Positions 1 through 8,751 of a stretch of DNA of 64,000 bases are shown piece after piece (the first letter of the stretch is position 1; each line of letters starts with the position of its first letter). The DNA is taken from positions 107,467 through 171,466 of the forward strand of contig NZ_QKVL01000010.1 in NCBI RefSeq assembly GCF_003231275.1. The letters run 5' to 3'. A model generated the notes under the pieces. That model was not told the DNA's origin, searched no databases, and saw nothing but the letters and a program-made list of their open reading frames with translations. This DNA is from Pseudomonas huaxiensis (lineage in GTDB: Bacteria; Pseudomonadota; Gammaproteobacteria; Pseudomonadales; Pseudomonadaceae). Both the position numbers and the translations under genes were made by a program.

Positions 1-565
1 CCGTGTCGATCAGCCCGGGGGCCACGCAGTTGACGGTGATGCGGCGCTTGCCCAGCTCGATGGCGAGGGCCTTGGCGGCACCGATCACGCCGGCCTTGGA
101 GGCGCTGTAGTTGACCTGGCCGCGGTTGCCGATCAGCCCGGACACCGAGGTGATGCAAACGATGCGGCCCGGCGCGCGGCGACGGATCATCGGCATCGTC
201 AGCGGGTGCAGGACGTTGTAGAAACCGTCGAGGTTGGTGCGCAGCACCTGATCCCAATCGTCGTCGGTCAGCGCCGGGAAGGCGCCGTCGCGGGTCAGCC
301 CGGCATTGCACACCACGCCATAGTAGGCGCCGTGGGTTTCCACGTCGTCGGTGAGAATGGCGGCGCAGGCGGCGCGGTCGGCGACGTCGAACTGCAGCAC
401 CCGGGCCTGTTGGCCAAGGGCGCGGACTTCCTCGGCGACGGCCTCGGCTTCGGCGCGGCCGCTGCGGCAGTGCAGGACCAGGTCGTAACCGGCGCGAGCC
501 AGACGCAGGGCGATGGCCCGGCCGATGCCACGGCTGGAGCCGGTGACCAGAATGGTGTCAGTCAT
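1..565 (-). CDS. apeQ: 3-ketoacyl-ACP reductase (FabG-like, ApeQ), 3' end outside window
   Basis: This is a short-chain dehydrogenase that should reduce 3-ketoacyl-ACP intermediates of the aryl polyene chain with NADPH. The first 188 residues are visible. They show the Rossmann motif TGSSRGIG (residues 8-15), the structural NAG (87-89) and the catalytic Ser140, Tyr153 and Lys157 in VNYSASK. FabG proteins are about 245 residues, so roughly the last quarter lies beyond base 1. The ATG at 565 overlaps the end of the upstream dehydratase by 4 nt, which indicates translational coupling. The family assignment is secure. The APE role follows from the ketosynthase and dehydratase genes just upstream. 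Confidence 0.93.
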   Translation of the reverse strand, partial: MTDTILVTGSSRGIGRAIALRLARAGYDLVLHCRSGRAEAEAVAEEVRALGQQARVLQFDVADRAACAAILTDDVETHGAYYGVVCNAGLTRDGAFPALTDDDWDQVLRTNLDGFYNVLHPLTMPMIRRRAPGRIVCITSVSGLIGNRGQVNYSASKAGVIGAAKALAIELGKRRITVNCVAPGLIDT

Positions 566-1029
566 TGCGGGGACTCCTCGGAGCCTGCCTCGGCCAGGTA
601 AGTGGCGGCCTGTGGCGGGCGAAAAACGTTCAGGCGGGCCGTGGCGTAAATGCCAGGGCCATGCAGATGGCACTCGAACACGCCCATGCCGTTCTCGTCT
701 TCCAGCGAGCGTTGGGCGTGGATGCGCAGGTGCGAATCGGCGGGGAAATGCTCGACATCACACTGGAACTTGCGGGTGCCGAGCAAAAAGCCCAGTTCCA
801 CCGGCTTGTCCTGCTGGCGCGCGCGGCAGCCAGCATAGGCGGCCACGGTCTGGGCCATCAGTTCGATGCCGACCCAGGCCGGCAGGCTGCCGTCCGGGCG
901 GTTGAACAGACCGCCGGGGCGGACGGTGACGTGGGCGTGGATCTGCTCCTCGTCGAACGACTCGATCCCGTCGATGAGGATCATGTCGCCGGCATGGGGC
1001 AGCAGTTCGGCCAGTGGCCAGGCAATCAT
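562..1029 (-). CDS. apeP: 3-hydroxyacyl-ACP dehydratase, FabZ-like hotdog (ApeP)
   Basis: A 155-residue single hotdog domain expected to dehydrate 3-hydroxyacyl-ACP to the enoyl form, creating one polyene double bond per cycle. The catalytic pair appears as His12 in LPHAGDM and Glu56 in GIELMAQ. An open frame extends far upstream inside the ketosynthase gene, but the ATG at 1029 is preferred: it overlaps the ketosynthase stop by 4 nt and gives the normal family length. In characterised APE systems ApeP works as a heterodimer with a second hotdog protein, ApeI. The likely ApeI equivalent here is the C-terminal domain of the ligase fusion at 12347-14020. Confidence 0.9.
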   Translation of the reverse strand: MIAWPLAELLPHAGDMILIDGIESFDEEQIHAHVTVRPGGLFNRPDGSLPAWVGIELMAQTVAAYAGCRARQQDKPVELGFLLGTRKFQCDVEHFPADSHLRIHAQRSLEDENGMGVFECHLHGPGIYATARLNVFRPPQAATYLAEAGSEESPQ

Positions 1030-2225
1030 GGGGTGTCTCCGAGAATCAGGCTGACGTTGTTGCCACCGAAGGCGAACGAGTTGCTCATCAGGTGCCGCGG
1101 GCCTTGCAGCGGCAGGCGCTGGTCGCCATCGAGCAGGTTCAGCGGTGCCAGTTGCGGGTCGCGCGCGCCGTCCCAGACCTGCGGCGGCAGACGGCCTTCG
1201 CGGTTGTCCGCGGCCAGTGCCAGCCAGCAGAACGCCGCTTCCAGCGCGCCGGCGGCGCCGAGGGTGTGGCCGGTCATCGGCTTGCTCGACGAGCAAGGCA
1301 GGCGTTCGCCGAACAGGGCGTTGACCGCCAGGCTCTCCATGGCGTCGTTGTGTCGGGTGGCGGTGCCGTGCAGGTTCAGGTAATCGATCTGGTCCGGGGT
1401 CAGGTGGGCATTTTCCAGCGCCTTGCGCATTGCCTGCAAGGCGCCGGTGCCTTCGGGATCCGGTGCGGAAATATGGTGGGCATCGGAGCTGGCGCCGGCG
1501 CCGAGCAGGGCGACGGTGGTGCCTGTCGGGTTGGCGTCGTGGGTCATCAGGAACACCGCCGCGCCTTCGCCGATATTGATGCCGTCACGGTTGACCGAGA
1601 ACGGGTTGCAGCGTTGCGTGCTGACCGCCTCCAGGGCGCTGAAGCCGTTGAGGGTCAGCTTGCACAGACTATCGACGCCGCCGCAGATCACCGCGTCGCA
1701 CAGGCCCATGTCGAGCAGGCGGCGGGCGCTCATCAGGGCCCGTGCGCCGGAGGTGCAGGCGGTGGAAATGACATAGGCCGGGCCGCTCAAGTCCAGCCAG
1801 TTGGCGAGGAAGGCCGCGGGTGCGCCGAGTTGCTGCTGGGCATAGTCGTAGCTGGGCGGAAAATGCTGCTCACGCAGGTGTTGGGCAATGCCCTGGCTGG
1901 CCTCTTCGATACCGGAGGTGCTGGTGCCGAGGACCACGCCGACCCGCAAGGCACCGAAGCGCTCGATCGCTGCGCGCAACGGCGCTTCGATCTGCAGGCA
2001 GGCGGCGTACAGCAGTTGGTTGTTGCGGCTTTGCTGATGCGCCAGATGCGCCGGCAGCTCGGGCAGTTCGCCGGGCACGGCCGCCACCGGGATGCTCCGT
2101 CCGGGCACCCAGCGATCGCTCTCGCGCATGCCGGAGCAGTCGCCGGCGAACAGGCCGCGGGCAACTTCAGCCTGATCGCGGCCGAGGGCACACACCAGGC
2201 CCAGGGCATTCAGATAAGCGGTCAT
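1026..2225 (-). CDS. apeO: beta-ketoacyl-ACP synthase (ApeO-type condensing enzyme)
   Basis: A 399-residue condensing enzyme of the FabB/FabF thiolase fold. The Cys-His-His active site is intact: Cys157 in STACTSG, His286 in LHGTAT and His320 in GHTLGAAGA. It should extend the aryl-ACP starter by two carbons from malonyl-ACP. In described APE systems ApeO pairs with a chain-length factor, represented here by the gene at 15855-16571. The start at 2225 forms an ATGA overlap with the stop of the upstream lipoprotein gene. A second APE ketosynthase (ApeR) is not in the window and would be expected beyond base 1. Confidence 0.92.
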   Translation of the reverse strand: MTAYLNALGLVCALGRDQAEVARGLFAGDCSGMRESDRWVPGRSIPVAAVPGELPELPAHLAHQQSRNNQLLYAACLQIEAPLRAAIERFGALRVGVVLGTSTSGIEEASQGIAQHLREQHFPPSYDYAQQQLGAPAAFLANWLDLSGPAYVISTACTSGARALMSARRLLDMGLCDAVICGGVDSLCKLTLNGFSALEAVSTQRCNPFSVNRDGINIGEGAAVFLMTHDANPTGTTVALLGAGASSDAHHISAPDPEGTGALQAMRKALENAHLTPDQIDYLNLHGTATRHNDAMESLAVNALFGERLPCSSSKPMTGHTLGAAGALEAAFCWLALAADNREGRLPPQVWDGARDPQLAPLNLLDGDQRLPLQGPRHLMSNSFAFGGNNVSLILGDTP

Positions 2226-2716
2226 GGCGTGTTCTCGCGGGGCAGGGGGCTGACTAGATAACGCAGGCCCTGCCCAAGGTTCAAGGTGAAGTCGTCGGCT
2301 TGTCGATAGTCGACCCGCCAGCGTTCGCCCAGCCAGCGTTGTTTGTCTTGCTGGCGTGCACCGGGATAGAGGCGTTGCAGCTGCTCGGCCGGGGTCAGGG
2401 CGAACAGCAACCCGGCGAACAATTCACGGGCGGCCGGGTTGGGCGGCAGCAGGCCGTCGGCCTGCCAGGTGCCCTGATCGAGCAATTGTCGCGCCTGGGG
2501 AATGCCCAGCAAATCCATCAATGACCAGCGCAACCGCTGGTCTTCGCGCTGGATCACCAGCAGCCAGTCCTGGCGCTCCCCGGCCTGTTCGCGCTGCACA
2601 TGCAACTGCATCGGCAGCGCCAGCGGCGGCAACTGTTCGGGCAGCGGCGCGTTGCTGGCGCAAGCGCCGAGCAACAGGCAGACGCTCAGGACGAGAAAGG
2701 GCAGCAGGCGTTTCAT
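2222..2716 (-). CDS. DUF3261-type lipoprotein of the APE cluster
   Basis: A 164-residue predicted lipoprotein. The N-terminus MKRLLPFLVLSVCLLLGAC is a type II signal peptide ending in a lipobox with Cys19. The rest is soluble, without membrane segments, and resembles the DUF3261 proteins that accompany APE clusters (called ApeN in E. coli). Its molecular job is not established. Its place between exporter-side genes and the ketosynthase suggests a role in moving or anchoring the lipid-linked pigment at the outer membrane, which is inference. The start at 2716 forms an ATGA overlap with the methyltransferase stop. Confidence 0.8.
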   Translation of the reverse strand: MKRLLPFLVLSVCLLLGACASNAPLPEQLPPLALPMQLHVQREQAGERQDWLLVIQREDQRLRWSLMDLLGIPQARQLLDQGTWQADGLLPPNPAARELFAGLLFALTPAEQLQRLYPGARQQDKQRWLGERWRVDYRQADDFTLNLGQGLRYLVSPLPRENTP

Positions 2717-3456
2717 GAGGCGGGCACGTCCGGGGTCAGCGGTTTGCGGGCAACGACGTTGACCAGGGTTTCCTCACGCTGGCCAACGGGCGGCGGCTTG
2801 CGCAGGCCGGTGCGCTCCAGCAAGCCGAAGTCGCTGGAGCGGCTCCACCACAGGTACGGGTAGGAGACGTTGCGCGGGGTGAACTCGAAGCCCTGGTCGC
2901 GAAGCATCTGCAGGTACCCTTCGGCGCTCTTTTGCACATGCATCGGATGACGGAACAGCCAGCGGATCACCCAGGTATCGATATACGCCTCGGTGGACTC
3001 GGCGAACAGCAGGTAGCCACCGGGCTTGAGCACACGCCAGAACTCGGCGAGGGCTTTTTCCTGTTCGACCAGGTGATGGAAGGTCTGGTGGCAGAACAGG
3101 ATATCGACACTGGCGTCGGCAAATTGCAGCGCCGCGCAGTCACTGCCGCGCAGTTCCACGTTCAGGCCCAGGCGACGGGCTTCGGCCTGGCTCAGTTCGA
3201 GGCTGTGCGGGTCGGCGTCGGTACCTTGCAACTGACCCGGCGCGAACACTTCGTTGAGGCGGCGGAACGAGCGGCCCTGGCCGCAGCCGACGTCCAGCAG
3301 CACCGGCGCCTTGGGTGGTTCCTGATCGAACAGCGTGCGCAGGTCGTTGATCGCCACCCGCAGCACATGGTGCTGCCAGGTGTGGCTGCGCAGGAACCAG
3401 AAGCCGAAGCGGGTTTCCTCGACGTAGCTGTCGCTGAAGAAGGGTTGCTCGCTCAT
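2713..3456 (-). CDS. class I SAM-dependent methyltransferase
   Basis: A 247-residue methyltransferase with the SAM-binding motif I LLDVGCGQG (about residues 53-61), an acidic end of strand 2 (GTDAD) and the post-core motif VLKPGGYLLF. The C-terminal third is the usual variable substrate cap. In APE pathways a methyltransferase modifies the aryl head group on the ring or as an O-methyl; the site cannot be read from sequence. The start at 3456 overlaps the halogenase-like gene by 4 nt. Family is secure; substrate is inferred from the cluster. Confidence 0.85.
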   Translation of the reverse strand: MSEQPFFSDSYVEETRFGFWFLRSHTWQHHVLRVAINDLRTLFDQEPPKAPVLLDVGCGQGRSFRRLNEVFAPGQLQGTDADPHSLELSQAEARRLGLNVELRGSDCAALQFADASVDILFCHQTFHHLVEQEKALAEFWRVLKPGGYLLFAESTEAYIDTWVIRWLFRHPMHVQKSAEGYLQMLRDQGFEFTPRNVSYPYLWWSRSSDFGLLERTGLRKPPPVGQREETLVNVVARKPLTPDVPAS

Positions 3457-4700
3457 GCCGCCGTCCTTGCGCAGACTTCAGCGAGCATGCGCAGGCGGCG
3501 CTTGGGTTCGCTGACGAAGGGGTTCTTCTGGTCCCAGGCGTATCCGGCGAGGATCGAGCTGATCATGGCGCGGATCTCGTCGGAACTGCCCGGGTGGTAG
3601 ATCACGTCCTGGAAGCCGCCGTTGTACCAGCCCTCGACGTAGGCGCGGAAGGTGTCCACGCCGCGCTTGAGCGGGGTGGCGAATTCGCTTTCCCAGTCCA
3701 CCGCTTCGCCCTGCAATTGACGGTGCAGCACGGCCGCGGCCATGCTCGCCGAACGCATGGCGATGGTTACCCCGGAGGAGAACACCGGGTCGAGGAATTC
3801 GGCGGCGTTGCCCAGCAGGGCGAAGCCTTTGCCGTGCAGCGTCTTGACGTTGGCCGAGTAGCCGCCGATGGTCCGCGCCGGGGTGTCCCACACGGCGTTG
3901 GCCAGCACTTTGGACAGGCTTGGGGTCTGCGCGACGAAGTCTTTCAGGCAGGCATCCAGGTCGCTCGGCGCGTTGGCGTAATGCTCGGCGGCGGCGACCA
4001 CACCGAGGGAGCAGCGACCGTCACTGAACGGGATGGTCCAGAACCAGATGTCGCGGTGCTCGGGGTGGGTGGTGATGAGGATCTTCTCGCGGTCGAAACC
4101 CGGGTGGTCGATGCGGTCTTCGATATGGGTGAACACCGCCTGGCGTACCGGGAAGCTGGACGGTGCTTCGAGGTCCAGCAGACGCGGCAGCACGCGGCCG
4201 TAGCCGCTGGCATCGAGGACGAACTGCGCTTCGACGCGGTACTCGCTGCCGTCCAGACGACGGACGCTCAGGTGCGGGTGCTCGCGCTCGAAATCTGCGG
4301 CGATGATTTCTTCTTCGTAACGGATCTCGACGCCTTGCAGGGCGGCCTGGTCGGCCAGCAATTGGTCGAAGCGCGCGCGTTGCACCTGGAAGGTGGTCGG
4401 CTTGCCGCGCGAGAAGGTCTCGCCGAAATCAAAGGCGCTGTACTCGTCGCCCCAGGCGAAGGCCGCGCCGTTCTTGCGCTGGAACCCGGCCGCTTCAAGG
4501 GCTTCGAGCATGCCGGCTTCCTCGACGAAGTCGAGGCAGTGCGACAGCAGGCTTTCGCCGATGGAGAAACGCGGGAAACGCTGGCGCTCGATGATCAGCA
4601 CGTCATGGCCCTGGCGCTTGAGCAGGGCGGCGGCGATCGCGCCGGACGGGCCGGCGCCGATGATCAGGACCTGGCGTTGTTGCAATTCAGTGTTCGGCAT
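3453..4700 (-). CDS. flavin-dependent halogenase-like FAD oxidoreductase
   Basis: A 415-residue FAD protein of the halogenase/geranylgeranyl reductase superfamily. The dinucleotide motif GAGPSG is at residues 15-20. The stretch IWFWTIP carries the WxWxIP motif of flavin-dependent halogenases (Trp219, Trp221, Pro224). Lys76 lies in GFQRKNGAAFAWG, the context of the catalytic lysine in phenol halogenases. FPRFSIGES at 42-50 matches another conserved halogenase segment. It may chlorinate or brominate the aryl head of the polyene, as xanthomonadins are brominated, but flavoproteins of this type in APE clusters may instead be oxidoreductases. The start at 4700 has a perfect AAGGAGG ribosome site. 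Confidence 0.8.
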   Translation of the reverse strand: MPNTELQQRQVLIIGAGPSGAIAAALLKRQGHDVLIIERQRFPRFSIGESLLSHCLDFVEEAGMLEALEAAGFQRKNGAAFAWGDEYSAFDFGETFSRGKPTTFQVQRARFDQLLADQAALQGVEIRYEEEIIAADFEREHPHLSVRRLDGSEYRVEAQFVLDASGYGRVLPRLLDLEAPSSFPVRQAVFTHIEDRIDHPGFDREKILITTHPEHRDIWFWTIPFSDGRCSLGVVAAAEHYANAPSDLDACLKDFVAQTPSLSKVLANAVWDTPARTIGGYSANVKTLHGKGFALLGNAAEFLDPVFSSGVTIAMRSASMAAAVLHRQLQGEAVDWESEFATPLKRGVDTFRAYVEGWYNGGFQDVIYHPGSSDEIRAMISSILAGYAWDQKNPFVSEPKRRLRMLAEVCARTAA

Positions 4701-5847
4701 AAGGCCTCCTTGCCGTCGGAATAGTCTTGAGAGGAATGCGGTGCAGCCCGGCGATGGCGGGCATGAGTGTGGCGATCAGGCTCATCAGCATCAGCGCGAA
4801 GTACAGCGCCGGGCTGATCAAGTGCTGTTGCAGGAGCAGGTTGAGAAAGACGATTTCGCTGAGGCCGCGAATGTTCAGCAGCAGCGTTTCCCGCCATTTA
4901 CTCGCGCCTTCGAACGAAGGCCCTGCCCAGCTCAGGCCGAGCCAGTTGCCCAGCAGCTTGCTGACGATCGGCAGCAAGAGCAGGGCGGCCAGATGTACCG
5001 CATCGAAGCCTTGCAGGACGTGATGGATGTCAATCTGGATGATGCCGAAGGTGAGGATCAGCGGAATCGCCACGCCGTTCTGCAGGCGCTTGATCCACCG
5101 CGCCGGCAACGGCATGCGCAGCGGCAGCTTGAGCCAGGCCAGGCAGCACAGATAACCGATGCCGAAAATCAGCGCGTTGAGGCGGTAGTGCTCGGCGATG
5201 AACAGCAGCGTCAGGAACAGCAGGCCGTAGATCGCCGGCCGGCGCAGGCCGAGGGCGTACAGCGGCAACGGCAGGCAGGCGCCGAGCAGCGGCAGGATCA
5301 GGCTCAGCGGTTGCAGGCTGCCCTTGCCCAGGCCGAACAGCAGCCAGCAGACCACGTCGATCATGATCGCTGCCTGCATCAGCCTGCGCGTGGCGGCGGG
5401 CGGGTAATCGATGTTGCTCAGGTACAGGTACAGCACCGGAATGGCGGTGATGGCGAAGACCAGGCCGAGGGCGAGCGAGGTCAGCCAGGGTTGCTCGGGT
5501 AGCAGCCACACACCGCAGGCCAGGCCGCAGGCGAAGGGCACGAGAAAACTCGGCAGGGCGATCTTCAGGCTCTGCCGGTCGAATTTCAGCTCCACCACAT
5601 CCGAGAGGATGTGCCCCAGTAACAGGGCGAAGCTCATGCCGTAGAGGGTTTTCAGCCAGACGGGCGCGACCAGTTCCGCACCACTGAGCTGCCAGTTCGG
5701 CTCGACCCAGAACAGCATCAGCAGCGGCAGGCCAAGGGTCGCCAGCAGCAACTGGCTGACGATGCTGATCAGGCCCAGGCGCCGGCCAATCTCGCTGGCG
5801 ATCAGGAACAGCGACAGGGCCAGGGCCCAGAACAGCAGAATGGTCAT
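4687..5847 (-). CDS. CPA2-type cation/proton antiporter-like membrane protein
   Basis: A 386-residue integral membrane protein, almost wholly hydrophobic with about 11-12 predicted helices and no C-terminal RCK/TrkA domain. The layout and the late motif RGLSEIVFLNLLL resemble the Na+/H+ exchanger (KefB/CPA2) fold. The start at 5847 overlaps the MMPL exporter stop by 4 nt, and the end overlaps the halogenase-like gene by 14 nt, so it is built into the pigment operon. It may supply ion coupling for pigment export, or the fold may have been recruited as a transporter. Neither is shown by sequence. The homology is recognised at fold level only. Confidence 0.65.
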   Translation of the reverse strand: MTILLFWALALSLFLIASEIGRRLGLISIVSQLLLATLGLPLLMLFWVEPNWQLSGAELVAPVWLKTLYGMSFALLLGHILSDVVELKFDRQSLKIALPSFLVPFACGLACGVWLLPEQPWLTSLALGLVFAITAIPVLYLYLSNIDYPPAATRRLMQAAIMIDVVCWLLFGLGKGSLQPLSLILPLLGACLPLPLYALGLRRPAIYGLLFLTLLFIAEHYRLNALIFGIGYLCCLAWLKLPLRMPLPARWIKRLQNGVAIPLILTFGIIQIDIHHVLQGFDAVHLAALLLLPIVSKLLGNWLGLSWAGPSFEGASKWRETLLLNIRGLSEIVFLNLLLQQHLISPALYFALMLMSLIATLMPAIAGLHRIPLKTIPTARRPYAEH

Positions 5848-8162
5848 GCCGACGCTTCCTTGTGGCGGCTGGCGGCCCAGGGGGCCAGGACGAAGCTGAA
5901 GGCCAGGCCGAGGCTGACGGCCAGGCCGAAGTTGCTCACCGCCGGCGTACTGGACACCGCCAGCAGGCCGAACGACAGCCAGGTGGTGGTCGCCGCCAGC
6001 AGGGTGCCGAGCAGGCTGACGGCGCTGCCGCCGATGTGCTCGTGCATGAGGATCGAGTAATCGACGCTGATGGCGGTGACCAGCAGCAGGCCGAACAGGC
6101 TGAACAACGTCAGCGGCTGACCCAGCCAGCCGAGGCTGGCCAGGCTGCACAGCGCCGCCAGCAGCGGCAGGGCGACGATGCGCAGGGCGCCACCGAAGCC
6201 GAACGGCAGGATCAGCAGCAAGGCGATCAGCACGCAGGACAACAGCTTCAATTCGGCGGCGCTGATCTGGGTGGCCGCGAACAGGCGGTTGAGGTCGCCG
6301 AGACGGTCCACCAGTTGCACGCCATCGAGGTCCACGACCTGCTGGCGCAGCAGCGCCGGATCGCTCAGGCCCTGGAGGCTGACGACAGCGGCCACACCCT
6401 GGTCATCGGCACCGAGCCAGAGCGGCCGCCAGGCTTCGCCTAACGGCCCGGCCAGGACCTGATCGATATCCAGCGTCGGCAGGGCTTGTACCTGCTTCAA
6501 CTCGTTTTCCAGCGTGGCGGATGGCACGCCGACGTCCAGCAGCGGCTGCCAGTGTTCGGGCAGGCGGGTCAATGCGTCGCGCACCTGTTGTTGATCGGCG
6601 GGGCTGGCGATCGCCTGGCTGAGCGCCATGTAGCCTTTCAGCGTGCCGGCCTGAACCTGCTGGTCGAGGCGCGTGCCCAGTGCCTGCAAACGTGAGAGCA
6701 ACTGGCTCTGGTCGACGCCGCGCACCAGATAGAACTGGCTGGTGGGCTGGTAGCCGGTGATCCGCGCAACGTCCTTGGCTTCCTCCAGCAGGCGCGGCGA
6801 GCTGCCGACCCACTGGCGAATGTCGTTGCGGGTCTCCAGGTGCCACAGGCCGCCGAGGCAGAACAGCAGCAACAGGCCGAGCAGCGCCGGGCTCGGCACC
6901 CGCCGCAGCAGTGCTTCACGCAGGTTGACCAAGGCGGTTGCGAGGGTCAGCGGCCACTGCGCCGGTTGCAGCGCGACGCCCTTGAGCAGCGCCGGCAGCA
7001 GACACACCGCGCTCAGGTAGGCGCCGATCAGGCCGGCGGCGGAAAAGGCGGCAATCTGGGTCAGTGCCGGGAACGGCGTGAACGCCAGCGCCAGGTAGCC
7101 GATGCAACTGGTGGCCAGGCTCAGGCTCATGCCCGGCAGGGTCAGGCGCACCGCGGGCCAACTGTGCCAGGGGCGCAGGCTCCAGCTTTTCGACAGGTAG
7201 TGCAGCGGGTAATCCACTGCCACGCCGATCAGGCTGGAGCCGAGAACGAGGGTCATCACATGCATCTGGCCGAACAGGGCGACGCAGGCAGTGGCGCCGA
7301 ACAGCATACCCACCAGCACCGGGACGAAGGCCAGCAGCGCCCGGGGCCGACGGAATGCCAGCAGCAACAGCAGGATGATGCCCAGCGTGGCGCCGCCACC
7401 GACCCAGGTCATTTCGCGCTGCGCCTGTTGCTGGCCATCGGCGGCGTAGAGCAGGCCGCTGGCGGCAATCAACCGGGCGCCTTGCTGGTCGGCGAGGTGG
7501 CGACTGTCGGCGAGCAGCCCGGCGACCTGCAACGGTAGCTTCATGTCGAAGGCGTTGCCTTGGGTGCGGGCACGCAGCATTACCCAGTGCTGGCCGTCGG
7601 CTTCGGCGATCAGGCTGCCGCTGGCGGTATCGAACTGGATGGCCGCCGGACGCGGCTGGCTGTTCTGGATACGTCCGGTCAGGCCCAGCCAGTCATCCTG
7701 GCTCGGTACCAGGCTGAAGCCGGAAAAGGGATCGAACAGGCTTTGCACGCGCTGCTGGATAAAGGCTTGGGGGGACTCCACCAGCGTGTGTCGGTCCGCC
7801 GCCGAGAGCATCGCCAGACGGCCTTGCAGCAGTTGCGCACGCAGCGCGGCGATGTCGGTCTGCAAGCTCCACTGGACCTTCTCGAACAGACCGCTGGCCT
7901 GCCATTGCTCGCCCAGTTGCGCCGCGAGGGCGATGGCTTTGTCACGTTCTGGATGGCCGACCAGCACCAGGATTTCGCGGTTCAGCGGCTCCTGCATGCG
8001 TTGCTCGGCGCGCTTGACCAGCGGGTCTTCGGTAGCACCGGGGACCAGGCTCATCAGGTCGGCGGACAGCGGCGCGCCGCGATGCCACTGCCAGCCGGCC
8101 AGCAGCAGGACTGTGCAGAGGATCAGCAGGAACAGTCGCGGCAGCAGGCGCTCAGTCGACAA
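5844..8162 (-). CDS. MMPL/RND-family exporter of the APE cluster
   Basis: A 772-residue inner-membrane exporter with the duplicated MMPL layout: an N-terminal helix, a large periplasmic loop, six helices, a second periplasmic loop (about 430-600) and six more helices. Proteins of this type (ApeM in E. coli) are thought to move the aryl polyene lipid out of the inner membrane. The chosen start is a TTG at 8162, preceded by GGAGCG about 8 nt upstream and overlapping the LolA-like gene by 11 nt. No ATG or GTG is available near the expected N-terminus MSTERLLPRLFLL. Confidence 0.88.
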   Translation of the reverse strand: MSTERLLPRLFLLILCTVLLLAGWQWHRGAPLSADLMSLVPGATEDPLVKRAEQRMQEPLNREILVLVGHPERDKAIALAAQLGEQWQASGLFEKVQWSLQTDIAALRAQLLQGRLAMLSAADRHTLVESPQAFIQQRVQSLFDPFSGFSLVPSQDDWLGLTGRIQNSQPRPAAIQFDTASGSLIAEADGQHWVMLRARTQGNAFDMKLPLQVAGLLADSRHLADQQGARLIAASGLLYAADGQQQAQREMTWVGGGATLGIILLLLLAFRRPRALLAFVPVLVGMLFGATACVALFGQMHVMTLVLGSSLIGVAVDYPLHYLSKSWSLRPWHSWPAVRLTLPGMSLSLATSCIGYLALAFTPFPALTQIAAFSAAGLIGAYLSAVCLLPALLKGVALQPAQWPLTLATALVNLREALLRRVPSPALLGLLLLFCLGGLWHLETRNDIRQWVGSSPRLLEEAKDVARITGYQPTSQFYLVRGVDQSQLLSRLQALGTRLDQQVQAGTLKGYMALSQAIASPADQQQVRDALTRLPEHWQPLLDVGVPSATLENELKQVQALPTLDIDQVLAGPLGEAWRPLWLGADDQGVAAVVSLQGLSDPALLRQQVVDLDGVQLVDRLGDLNRLFAATQISAAELKLLSCVLIALLLILPFGFGGALRIVALPLLAALCSLASLGWLGQPLTLFSLFGLLLVTAISVDYSILMHEHIGGSAVSLLGTLLAATTTWLSFGLLAVSSTPAVSNFGLAVSLGLAFSFVLAPWAASRHKEASA

Positions 8163-8751
8163 GGTCGTGGCGCTCCGCGTCGGTCAGGCTGGCGCTGGTG
8201 CTCGATGGCATGCGCAGGACCGTGCTGTCGCCCTGGGTCTCCTGCAACTGGATGCGTTCAACATAGCGGCCGCCATCAATGTCGATCTGGTTGAAGATCT
8301 GCTTGATCAGCAGCGACTTCGGCACCAGCCGCAGTTGCCAGTGCTGTGCATCGCCTTGCAGGCTCAGCTCGAAGTCCCGCTCCAGGCCGCCGCTGTCGCC
8401 TTGCAGCACGGCGAAGAACAGCTTGTTCTGCTCGGTCCCGGCGGTGCGCGTCGGCACCATTTGCCAGCCAGACGCATCGCGGCGGGCGATGCCCTTGGCG
8501 TTGAGCCGGTAATCCTGTTGCAGCGGTGTTTGCAGCAGCCACAGCAGGCCGTGGTCGCGGGCGAGGACGAAGTGGCCCTTGCTCAGCAGTGGCTGGGGCA
8601 GGGCGCGCAGGTGTTTTTCCTGGACGAACTCGCCCTTGATCACTTCCGGCTCGCTCAATTGCTTGCGCAGGTCGTTCAGGTCGAACGCCTGGGCCAGCGC
8701 GCTGGCGCCCAGCAGGCCGAGGCAGAGCAGGCTTCGCAGCAGTGGCTTCAT
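8152..8751 (-). CDS. LolA-like outer membrane lipoprotein carrier protein
   Basis: A 199-residue secreted protein starting with a signal peptide (MKPLLRSLLCLGLLGASALAQA, cleavage near residue 22). It is followed by a LolA-like half-barrel pattern containing GEFVQEKHLRALPQPLLSKG. LolA-type proteins ferry lipid-modified cargo through the periplasm; APE clusters carry one (ApeL) that probably handles the lipid-anchored pigment. The ATG at 8751 overlaps the thioesterase stop as ATGA. A longer open frame upstream runs antisense-like through the thioesterase and is discarded because the signal peptide begins here. Confidence 0.85.
   Translation of the reverse strand: MKPLLRSLLCLGLLGASALAQAFDLNDLRKQLSEPEVIKGEFVQEKHLRALPQPLLSKGHFVLARDHGLLWLLQTPLQQDYRLNAKGIARRDASGWQMVPTRTAGTEQNKLFFAVLQGDSGGLERDFELSLQGDAQHWQLRLVPKSLLIKQIFNQIDIDGGRYVERIQLQETQGDSTVLRMPSSTSASLTDAERHDLVD

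Noticed and set aside
1014..2261. 415-residue plus-strand open frame opposite the ketosynthase
   Set aside because: The minus strand encodes an intact Cys-His-His ketosynthase; the plus frame is Ala/Gln/Gly-rich noise.
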